Assembly (NCBI GenBank): GCA_021847605.1
Contig: JAJZQN010000014.1
Coordinates: forward strand, 1 to 64,000
Reading direction: 5' to 3'
Source: Pseudomonadota bacterium
GTDB lineage: Bacteria; Pseudomonadota; Alphaproteobacteria; Sphingomonadales; Sphingomonadaceae
Length of the DNA: 64,000 nt
Shown piece after piece: positions 24,196 through 31,622 of this stretch. The position numbers were made by a program, and so were the translations under genes. Positions within the stretch are counted from its first letter, which is position 1. Each line of letters begins with the position of its first letter. Under the pieces are notes generated by a model, which worked only from the letters and a program-made list of their open reading frames with translations, did not search any database and was not told the DNA's origin.

Positions 24196-25107
24196 ATGGC
24201 AGAGCCGATGCTGACCATCCGGCAGATCGAGATATTCCGCGCCATCATGATCACCAAGACGGTGAGCGGTGCCGCGCGGATGCTCGGCATATCGCAGCCA
24301 GGGCTTAGCCGTATGCTGGGGCATATGGAGGACAGGCTGCAATTCCGCCTGTTCGACCGGACGCGGGGGCGGCTGGTGCCGACGCAGGAAGCCGGCACGC
24401 TGTTTGACGAGATCAACCGGCTTTACAAAGGGTTCGACGATCTGAGCCACGTCATCGCGCGGCTGGCCAAGGGCGAGGACAAGCTGTTTCGGGTGGCGGC
24501 ATCCCCCTCGCTCGGCCATTCCATCGTGCCGCCGATGCTGGCGCGGCTGATCGCCAATTATCCCGGCCTGACCATCCAGTTCGACATCGTGTCGGTCGAA
24601 CAGACGGTCGATTATCTGGCGATCCAGCGCGGCGAATATGCGCTGACCGTCTTTCCCGTGGATCATCCCAACATATTGTCCAGCCGGATCGGCATGGGGC
24701 GCATGGTGTGCGCCGTGCCGGCCAGTCACCCCCTTGCCCAGCGTGAACGGATCGGCGTGGCGGATATTGCCGACGAACAGCTTCTGTCCTTCCGCCCGGA
24801 TACGCCGCATGGGCGCATTATAGCGGAGATGTTCGACAAGGCGGGCGTGACGCTGAACGTCGCCACCTATATCCGCTTTGCCGAAACGGCGGTCGCCTTC
24901 GTCGCCAATGGCATGGGCATCGCGCTGGTCGACAGTTTCACCGCGATGCAGCCCCATGCCGAAAGCGTGAAATTTCTGGAGTTTGAGGAACCGGGCGCGG
25001 TGCCGGTCTATATCAACCGCAATCTGGAGGCGCCGCGCGCCATTATCGGCGAGACGTTCGAGGAAATCGCCCGCAACGCGATGCTGGGCCTGCCGCGTCC
25101 GCGCTGA
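24196..25107 (+). CDS. LysR-type regulator of the pca region
   Basis: The 303-residue LysR protein has an N-terminal winged helix (LTIRQIEIFRAIMITKTVSGAARMLGISQPGLSRMLGHMEDRL) and a type 2 periplasmic-binding-like effector domain. It lies 57 bp after pcaL and in the same direction, so it may be cotranscribed, unlike the usual divergent LysR layout. Effector could be beta-ketoadipate, protocatechuate or another pathway intermediate; this cannot be read from sequence. Confidence 0.85.
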   Translation: MAEPMLTIRQIEIFRAIMITKTVSGAARMLGISQPGLSRMLGHMEDRLQFRLFDRTRGRLVPTQEAGTLFDEINRLYKGFDDLSHVIARLAKGEDKLFRVAASPSLGHSIVPPMLARLIANYPGLTIQFDIVSVEQTVDYLAIQRGEYALTVFPVDHPNILSSRIGMGRMVCAVPASHPLAQRERIGVADIADEQLLSFRPDTPHGRIIAEMFDKAGVTLNVATYIRFAETAVAFVANGMGIALVDSFTAMQPHAESVKFLEFEEPGAVPVYINRNLEAPRAIIGETFEEIARNAMLGLPRPR

Positions 25108-25283
25108 TGGCCGCTCCGCTCATAACATAGCAGCATGGACGAAGCAGTTTCGGGGGCTGTCCACCACCCTGCATGCACCACAAGACAAAAGGCGCGGTCC
25201 GTCGAATAGAAGCCGACAGGACACCGGATCGCGCATATCGGGCGCCAGTCGTCGCCCGCTGAGGATGAAAGGCAATCTCGATC

Positions 25284-26636
25284 GTGGCGAGTTATTCCCC
25301 TAACGGTACAGTATCGGTCCGCCCCCATGTCATCGTGACGCGCGAAGCCGCGGAACGATCGATGGACGGCTGGACCAGCCGTCAGTTGCTGGTTCTCGCC
25401 ATCTGCTTCATCCTCAACATGCTGGACGGCATGGACGTGCTGATCCTGTCCTATGTCGCGCCCGCTTTGTCGGCCGACTGGCAGATCAGCCCCGAACGGC
25501 TGGGCATGGTGTTCAGCGCGGGACTGGCCGGCATGGCCGTGGGCGGCATGGTGATCGCGCCGATGGCCGACCGTTTCGGGCGCCGCCGCCTGATCCTCGC
25601 CTCGCTCATCATGATGGCGATTGCGATGTTCATGGCCGGGATCGCCGGATCGGTGATCGAACTGATCGTCAGCCGCTTCGTCGTGGGCATCGGCATCGGC
25701 ACGGTGCTGGCCAGCATGGCGGCGCTGACGGCGGAATATGCGCCGCCGCGCTATCGCAACTTCGCGGTCGGCTTCCTTCAGGCGGGCTATCCCGTCGGCG
25801 CGACCATCACCGGCTTCATCGTCGCGGATCGGGTCGCCACCCATGGCTGGCAGGCGATGCTGCTGGGCGCGGCGTTCCTGTGCGCCATTTCCATTCCACT
25901 GGTGTGGATGCTGCTGCCCGAATCGATCGAATTCCTGCTGAGCCGCCAGCCCAAGGGTGCGCTGGAAAAGGCGAACGGCCTGCTGCGCGCCACCGGCCAG
26001 CGTCCCCTGGACGCCCTGCCGCCGCGTGTGAGCGAGGCGCATCACAATCCCGGCGTGCGCAGCCTGTTCACGCAGGGCCGCGCGTTCAGCACCATCCTGT
26101 TGTGGATGGCGACCATCTTCGGCTTCATGACGCTCTATTTCGTCATCAGTTGGATTCCCAAGCTGGCGGTCGAAGCCGGCCTGCCCGCGACCGAGGGCAT
26201 TTATGCAGGAGCGGTCTATAATATCGGCGCGTTCGTGGGCGTCACCGCCATCGGCATGGCGGCCATGCGGTTCGACCTGCGCCACCTGATCCTTGCCTAT
26301 ATGCTGTGCGCGGCGGTGGCGCTGGTGCTGTTCGGATCGGTGTCGATGCCGCTGGCCGCGACGCTGGGCACCGCTTTCCTGATCGGGGTGTTCGTGCAAG
26401 GCGGCTTCAACGGCTGCTATCCGCTGGCCGCCAGTCTCTATCCCGCCGAAGCGCGCGGCACGGGCATCGGCTGGGCGATGGGCGTGGGACGGATCGGCGC
26501 GGTCGTCGGCCCGATGCTGGGCGGCGTGCTGCTGGCGGCCAAGGTGTCGTTGCCGGTGATCTTTGCGACCTTTGCCGTGCCGGTGGTGCTGGCGGGCCTG
26601 TGCGCCTCGCTCATCCGCCTGCCCAAGGCCGACTGA
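25284..26636 (+). CDS. MFS aromatic-acid/H+ symporter type transporter
   Basis: Twelve-segment major facilitator of about 450 residues. FILNMLDGMDVLILSYVAPAL in helix 1 matches the DGxD signature of the aromatic acid/H+ symporter family (PcaK, BenK), and MADRFGRRRLIL is the loop 2-3 motif. Uptake of protocatechuate, 4-hydroxybenzoate or a related acid is likely. The GTG at 25284 has only a distant AAAGG; a start at the ATG at 25365 (MDGWTSRQ) is also possible. Confidence 0.85.
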   Translation: MASYSPNGTVSVRPHVIVTREAAERSMDGWTSRQLLVLAICFILNMLDGMDVLILSYVAPALSADWQISPERLGMVFSAGLAGMAVGGMVIAPMADRFGRRRLILASLIMMAIAMFMAGIAGSVIELIVSRFVVGIGIGTVLASMAALTAEYAPPRYRNFAVGFLQAGYPVGATITGFIVADRVATHGWQAMLLGAAFLCAISIPLVWMLLPESIEFLLSRQPKGALEKANGLLRATGQRPLDALPPRVSEAHHNPGVRSLFTQGRAFSTILLWMATIFGFMTLYFVISWIPKLAVEAGLPATEGIYAGAVYNIGAFVGVTAIGMAAMRFDLRHLILAYMLCAAVALVLFGSVSMPLAATLGTAFLIGVFVQGGFNGCYPLAASLYPAEARGTGIGWAMGVGRIGAVVGPMLGGVLLAAKVSLPVIFATFAVPVVLAGLCASLIRLPKAD

Positions 26637-26725
26637 CCCCCTTCGACAGGATGTCCCATGGCAACGCCTTTCATCCGCGATGCGGAACCCTTTCGCACGT
26701 CCCCGCCTGACCGGAGTGCGGCGGC

Positions 26726-28015
26726 ATGATGGCCGACAGCCCGCCCGCGATCATCCTGCCCGTCTCGGTCAGCAACGCCATCGCCAAGGGGCAGTTGCAG
26801 GGGCCGCCCGCCGGGCCGCAGACTCCCCAACTATCGCCGCCGACAGACACGCCCCACCCCGGATGGCGCACGCGACTGAAGGATCGGGGCGTATCGCTGA
26901 CCTTTTCCTATGTGTCGGAAAGCGCCGCGACCATCCATGGCGGGCGGGAGGGAGGCGCCGCCTATACCCAGCAGTTGCTGGCGTCGACCACCATCGACAC
27001 CGGCAAGGCCATCGGCCTTGACGGTGGCAAGTTCATCGCCACGATCATTCACCGCAAGGGCGAAGACCTGACCGCGACGCGCATCGGCAATCTGTTCGAA
27101 GTGCAGGAATTGTTCGGCGGCGGGCAGGATCTGCGTCCGGCGGAACTCAGCTATGAGCAGCAGTTGAATGGCGGGCGGACCGCGCTGAAGCTGGGCCTTT
27201 ATCATACGGGCGATGATTTCGCGACGCTGCCGTCCGGGTGCCAGTTTCAGAATTTCGCCTTTTGCCCGCGCCCCACGACGCTGTTCTACAATAGCGGGTT
27301 TTCGGGCTTCCCCATCCCGCGCTGGGGGCTGCGCGCCCGGCAGAAGATCGGCAAGTCGCTGTCGCTGACGGTAGCCGCGTTCGAGGTGAACGCCTTTCGC
27401 GCGCAGACGGGCGCGGGCTGGCAACTGGCGCCGCGCTTCGACAGTTTCGTGCTGCCGGTCGAACTGGGCTGGACCAGCGGTCAGGGCGCGAACGGCCTGC
27501 CCGGCCTGTTGCGTGTCGGCGGCCTGATTGACACCAGCGACCGGGCCGATGTGCGCGACGATGTTCATGGCGACAGCTATGCGCTGTCGGGCCTGTCCCC
27601 TGCCCTGCGCAAGGAACGGTGGAGCGCTTGGGTCATGGCCGAAAAGATGCTGGTCCGGTTCGGGCCGGGCGATCGCGGCCTGTCGCTGTTCGGCACCATC
27701 ACCCGGTCCGACCATCACACCGCGCGCGTGCCATGGTTCGTCAGCGGCGGATTTGTCGCGCGCGGCCTGTGGGACAGAAGGCCGAAGGATAATTTCGGGC
27801 TGGGGCTGGTCCATGCCCGCGTCAATCCGCGCATCGCCGACCGGCAACGCGACCAGCAATCACTGGGGCAGGCCATCGACGTGCAGGGCACGGAATCGAG
27901 CGGCGAGCTATTCTATGGCTGGCAGGCGACCCCGGCGCTGCTGCTGCGCACTATATCGACCGGGCGCTGGCCCGATGCGGTGGTGGCGGGCTGTACGGTC
28001 AAGCTGATCCTCTGA
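26726..28015 (+). CDS. OprB-like carbohydrate-selective porin, no signal peptide seen
   Basis: The 429-residue product looks like an outer-membrane porin of the OprB type: WRTRLKDRGVSLTFSYVSESAATIHGG opens the barrel, and alternating strands with many Gly, Asp and aromatic residues follow to the end. OprB proteins normally have a signal peptide, but here the N-terminus (MMADSPPAIILPVSVSNAIAK) is not one and an in-frame stop lies just upstream. A 23-codon frame at 26658-26729 overlaps the start. A frameshift or lost 5' end is possible. Downstream of the MFS gene, so possibly uptake of the same compounds. Confidence 0.65.
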   Translation: MMADSPPAIILPVSVSNAIAKGQLQGPPAGPQTPQLSPPTDTPHPGWRTRLKDRGVSLTFSYVSESAATIHGGREGGAAYTQQLLASTTIDTGKAIGLDGGKFIATIIHRKGEDLTATRIGNLFEVQELFGGGQDLRPAELSYEQQLNGGRTALKLGLYHTGDDFATLPSGCQFQNFAFCPRPTTLFYNSGFSGFPIPRWGLRARQKIGKSLSLTVAAFEVNAFRAQTGAGWQLAPRFDSFVLPVELGWTSGQGANGLPGLLRVGGLIDTSDRADVRDDVHGDSYALSGLSPALRKERWSAWVMAEKMLVRFGPGDRGLSLFGTITRSDHHTARVPWFVSGGFVARGLWDRRPKDNFGLGLVHARVNPRIADRQRDQQSLGQAIDVQGTESSGELFYGWQATPALLLRTISTGRWPDAVVAGCTVKLIL

Positions 28016-28025
28016 GCCGCGATCT

Positions 28026-29915
28026 TCAGTCCGTCACCACCACTTCGCGGAAGCGGTTCTGTGCGGTCAGGCGGACGCCGGCATTGGGCGCGCCATAACC
28101 GGCATAGCCGCCATCACGCTGCACGAATTCGAAGAAGAACAACTTGTCAAAGGCGCGGCTGTAGCATTGCCAGAAGCCGTCGCCATTGGCGTCCTCATCA
28201 TAAAGGATGCCAAGCGACGCCATACGGGCCAGCATCGCATCGTCAAAGCCGAAGCGGGCGGCGAGATCATCATAATAATTGCCCGGTATCTCCAGCATGG
28301 CCGCGCCGCCATCATGCAGCGCCTGTGCCGTGGCGAATATGTCGTCGGTCGTCAGCGCGACATGCTGAAACCCGCCGCCCAGCCCCTGTTCCAGGAAACG
28401 GGCGGACAGGGTTTCGCGCGCGTCGGTGGCATTGAGCGTCACGCGAAACGCGCCATCGGCTGACTGCAAGGCCTGACTATGGACAAGGCCCGACGGGTCG
28501 ATCACATCCTGCGCCGCACGGGCCTCCAGCCCGAACAGGCTGCGCCAGTAAAGCTGCCAGGACAGAAATTCGTCATTATGGACGACGGCCGCCAGATGAT
28601 CGACGCCATGGGCATGAGGGGCGGGCATGGGGTCGGACGGCTCGATGGGGGTAAATTCCCGCGCCCACAGCCCCTCCACCTCATTTTCATCGATCAGATA
28701 GACAAGGCTGCCGCCGACGCCGCGTAGCGCGGGCATCGCCATGCGACCGGGACGCCCCTCTGGATTATAGGCCTTGATCCCCAGTGCCGCCGCGCGGGCC
28801 AGCACCGCGTTGCGATCGCGCACGCGGATACCGATGGCACAGATGGATGGGCCATGAGCGGCGCGATAGGCGCTGGCAAAGCCCTTATTCTCGGCATTGA
28901 CGACCAGATTGATGCCGCCCTGCCGCCATCGCGTAACACGCTTGTGCCGATGTTCGCCGCACAGGTCGAAGCCGAGCGTCGCAAAGCTGCTGCCCAGCCG
29001 GGCCGAATCATGCGCTTCGGCCGCGAATTCGACAAATTCCGCGCCCAGCGCCGGTTGCGGCGGCGGCATGGTGGACGGGCGGCCGAGCAGGCGCAGCGCG
29101 GCGTCGCGCACATAATCGAGCGAGCGATGCCCGTCCTCCGCCACCATCCGCGCCGCGTTGGAGCGGAAACGGTCGTTGAAGATTTCGAGGCTGAGCGGGC
29201 CGTCATAGCCGGTGCGCAGGATTTCGGCGACATAGGCCTCAACCTCCAGCCCGCCCTGTCCCGGCAGGTTGCGGAAATGGCGGCTCCAATAGAGCAGATC
29301 CATGTCCAGCACCGGCGCGTCGGCCAGCTGGACGAAGGCGATCTTGTTGCCCGGAATGGCGCGAATGCTGTCACTGGGGATGCCGCGTGAGAGCGAATGG
29401 AAGCTGTCGAGGATGATGCCGATGGCGGGATGATCCACCGCCTCGACGATGGCCCATGCGTCGCGATGGTCGTTGATATGGCGGCCCCATGCCAGCGCCT
29501 CATAACCCACGATGATGCCGCGCTGTGCCGCCCGGTCGCCCAGTTCGCGGAAATCGTCGACGATGCGCGCGCGGTCGCCCAAGGCGGCGGGCTGACAATT
29601 GGAGCAGAAGAGGATGCGGTCGGTGTTCAGCTCCGCCATCAGATCAAACTTGCGTTCCGCCCGGTCGAACGCCCGCTGGCGCAAATGATCGGGCATGCCC
29701 TCAAAATCGCGGAAGGGCTGATAGAGCATGCAGGCAAGGCCCAGATCGTCCATCATCGATTTGACCTCGCGCGGCGTCAGCGCCGATCCGATCAGGTCAT
29801 TTTCGAATATTTCGACACCGGCGAATCCGGCCGCAGCGGCGGCGGCCAGTTTCTCCTCCAGCGTGCCCCGAAGCGAGACAGTGGCGATGGCATTGCTGTT
29901 GCGGGCGATGGGCAT
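28026..29915 (-). CDS. quiC: 3-dehydroshikimate dehydratase, two-domain QuiC type
   Basis: Converts 3-dehydroshikimate to protocatechuate, linking quinate/shikimate degradation to the pca genes. The 629 residues comprise an N-terminal TIM-barrel of the sugar isomerase (xylose isomerase-like) fold (about 1-285, with GVEIFENDL, GYEALAWGRHINDHRDAW, IILDSFHSLSRG, LEIFNDRF) and a C-terminal 4-hydroxyphenylpyruvate dioxygenase-like domain with vicinal oxygen chelate repeats (HGVDHLAAVVHNDEF, GFQHVALTTDDIF, FFFEFVQRDGGYAGYG). This two-domain arrangement is the known QuiC1 architecture. Divergent from the MFS gene at 30147. Confidence 0.9.
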   Translation of the reverse strand: MPIARNSNAIATVSLRGTLEEKLAAAAAAGFAGVEIFENDLIGSALTPREVKSMMDDLGLACMLYQPFRDFEGMPDHLRQRAFDRAERKFDLMAELNTDRILFCSNCQPAALGDRARIVDDFRELGDRAAQRGIIVGYEALAWGRHINDHRDAWAIVEAVDHPAIGIILDSFHSLSRGIPSDSIRAIPGNKIAFVQLADAPVLDMDLLYWSRHFRNLPGQGGLEVEAYVAEILRTGYDGPLSLEIFNDRFRSNAARMVAEDGHRSLDYVRDAALRLLGRPSTMPPPQPALGAEFVEFAAEAHDSARLGSSFATLGFDLCGEHRHKRVTRWRQGGINLVVNAENKGFASAYRAAHGPSICAIGIRVRDRNAVLARAAALGIKAYNPEGRPGRMAMPALRGVGGSLVYLIDENEVEGLWAREFTPIEPSDPMPAPHAHGVDHLAAVVHNDEFLSWQLYWRSLFGLEARAAQDVIDPSGLVHSQALQSADGAFRVTLNATDARETLSARFLEQGLGGGFQHVALTTDDIFATAQALHDGGAAMLEIPGNYYDDLAARFGFDDAMLARMASLGILYDEDANGDGFWQCYSRAFDKLFFFEFVQRDGGYAGYGAPNAGVRLTAQNRFREVVVTD

Positions 29916-29991
29916 GGGACGCGATCCTTTTGACAGACCCGCATCATCCCATGCCCTGCACGCCCTTATAAGAGGTCGAAACAGACATATT

Positions 29992-30008
29992 CATAACATG
30001 TTGTTATG
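29992..30008. promoter_or_regulatory. Palindrome CATAACA-TGT-TGTTATG in the quiC/MFS divergent region
   Basis: A perfect 7 bp dyad with a 3 bp spacer, 77 bp upstream of quiC and 139 bp upstream of the MFS gene start. A suitable dimeric regulator operator; which regulator is unknown. Confidence 0.5.
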
Positions 30009-30084
30009 CACTTCAAGGCAGCCGCGCCGCTTAAGACTGTAACTTATTGCTATACCACTATGCCAAAGGTCGCGTTGACAGAAC

Positions 30085-30099
30085 GTACTGGTTCGTACA
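30085..30099. promoter_or_regulatory. Operator-like site GTACTGGTTCGTACA
   Basis: Matches the site at 36210-36224 in front of aroQ at 13 of 15 positions. It lies directly after a TTGACA (30075-30080), 47 bp upstream of the MFS gene start. The placement over a promoter suggests repression, perhaps by the TetR-type protein at 35501. Confidence 0.55.
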
Positions 30100-30146
30100 A
30101 AAAAGTTACAGGTCGTCATCAAGAGGGCCATATCGGGGAGGATGAT

Positions 30147-31538
30147 GTGTGGGGCGACAGTTCCAGCGAAGCGGGCTATGGAGCAGCGGCCGATCGACCG
30201 ACGTCGATGCCGGGGACCGAGCCAATGCCCACTGAAGGCAATATTTCCACGTCAGCCCCTGCAGCCGGCGGCGCCATGCGCCCCAGCCGCGTGCGCTATG
30301 GCATGCTGGCGCTGATCGCCAGCGGCACCCTCATCAACTATCTCGACCGCACCATCCTTGGCATTGCGGCGCCGGAGCTGACCAAGGAGCTGGGCATCAG
30401 CGCGGCGATGATGGGCATTATCTTTTCCGCCTTCAGCTGGACCTATGCCGCGTCGCAGATTCCCGGCGGCGCCTTCCTCGACAGGTTCGGCACGCGCGTC
30501 ACTTACTGCCTGTCGGTCGGTTTCTGGTCCTTCTTCACACTATGTCAGGCGTTCATCGGCGGGGTCGCCAGCCTGATGGGCCTGCGGCTGGCGCTGGGCG
30601 TGGCGGAAAGCCCCTGCTTCCCCGCCAACAGCCGGGTCGTGGCGACATGGTTCCCACGGCAGGAGCGCGCCTTTGCCACCGGCGTCTATACGGTCGGCGA
30701 ATATATCGGCCTCGCTTTCCTAAGCCCCATCTTGTTCCTGATGCTGGCGACGTTCGGATGGCGCTCGCTGTTCGTGGCGGCGGGCACCATCGGCCTGATC
30801 TTTGCCGCCATCTGGTGGAGCAAATATCGCGAGCCGATGCAGAGCAAGGCGAACCGCGCCGAACTGGACGAAATCGCCGCTGGCGGCGGGCTGGTCGATC
30901 AGCCGGTCAAGCAGAAGCTCAACTGGCGCGACGCCGGTCGCCTGCTGAAAACCCGCCAGATGTGGGGCATTTGCCTGGGCCAGTTTGCCGGCAATTCGAC
31001 CCTCGTCTTCTTCCTGACATGGTTCCCCACCTATCTGGCGGTGGAGCGGCATATGGACTGGCTGAAGATCGGCTTCTTCGCCATCATGCCCTTCATCGCG
31101 GCATCCATCGGCGTGCTGTTCGGCGGATGGTGGTCTGACCGGATGCTGCGGCAGGGCAAGTCGCCCAATATCGCCCGCAAGCTGCCGATCATTCTGGGCC
31201 TGCTGCTGGCGTCCACCATCATGCTGGCCAATTTCACCGACGATAATCGCATCGTCATCGCCATCCTGTCGGTCGCCTTCTTTGCGCAGGGCATGGCGGC
31301 GCTTGGCTGGACCCTGGTGTCCGATCTGGCGCCCGAAGGCATGCTGGGCGTGACGGGCGGCGTGTTCAATCTGGCGGCCAATCTGGCGGGCATCACCACC
31401 CCCATCGTGATCGGCGCCATCGTCGCGGCGACGGGCAGCTTTGCCTATGCCCTCGCCTTCATCGGCATCGTCGCCCTGCTGGGTGCGCTGTCCTACATCT
31501 TCATCATCGGGAACGTGCAGCGCATCGTCCTCGATTGA
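30147..31538 (+). CDS. MFS transporter, anion:cation symporter type
   Basis: Twelve-segment transporter, 463 residues from the GTG at 30147 (GGGGAGG is 5-6 bases upstream) or 437 from the ATG at 30225. ALIASGTLINYLDRTILGIAAPELTKELGIS and GGAFLDRFGTR are typical of the ACS family (glucarate, hexuronate, phthalate and shikimate-like substrates). Between quiC and the dehydrogenase gene it most likely imports quinate or shikimate. A strong hairpin follows the stop, before the TonB receptor. Confidence 0.83.
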   Translation: MWGDSSSEAGYGAAADRPTSMPGTEPMPTEGNISTSAPAAGGAMRPSRVRYGMLALIASGTLINYLDRTILGIAAPELTKELGISAAMMGIIFSAFSWTYAASQIPGGAFLDRFGTRVTYCLSVGFWSFFTLCQAFIGGVASLMGLRLALGVAESPCFPANSRVVATWFPRQERAFATGVYTVGEYIGLAFLSPILFLMLATFGWRSLFVAAGTIGLIFAAIWWSKYREPMQSKANRAELDEIAAGGGLVDQPVKQKLNWRDAGRLLKTRQMWGICLGQFAGNSTLVFFLTWFPTYLAVERHMDWLKIGFFAIMPFIAASIGVLFGGWWSDRMLRQGKSPNIARKLPIILGLLLASTIMLANFTDDNRIVIAILSVAFFAQGMAALGWTLVSDLAPEGMLGVTGGVFNLAANLAGITTPIVIGAIVAATGSFAYALAFIGIVALLGALSYIFIIGNVQRIVLD

Positions 31539-31542
31539 AGCC

Positions 31543-31567
31543 GGTCCCGGCGGGGGACGCCGGGACC
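31543..31567 (+). terminator. Hairpin between MFS gene and TonB receptor gene
   Basis: A perfect 10 bp stem GGTCCCGGCG / CGCCGGGACC with a 5-base loop, 4 bases after the MFS stop. No U-run follows, so it may be a partial terminator, RNA stabiliser or attenuator rather than a full stop. Confidence 0.5.
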
Positions 31568-31622
31568 ATCAGTACATACCGATAATCCACATAATAACAG
31601 ATATATTAGGGAGGATTACCTC

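Noticed and set aside
30006..30146. Start of the MFS gene at 30006
   Set aside because: This would place both operator-like sites inside the coding region; GTG at 30147 has a strong ribosome-binding site.
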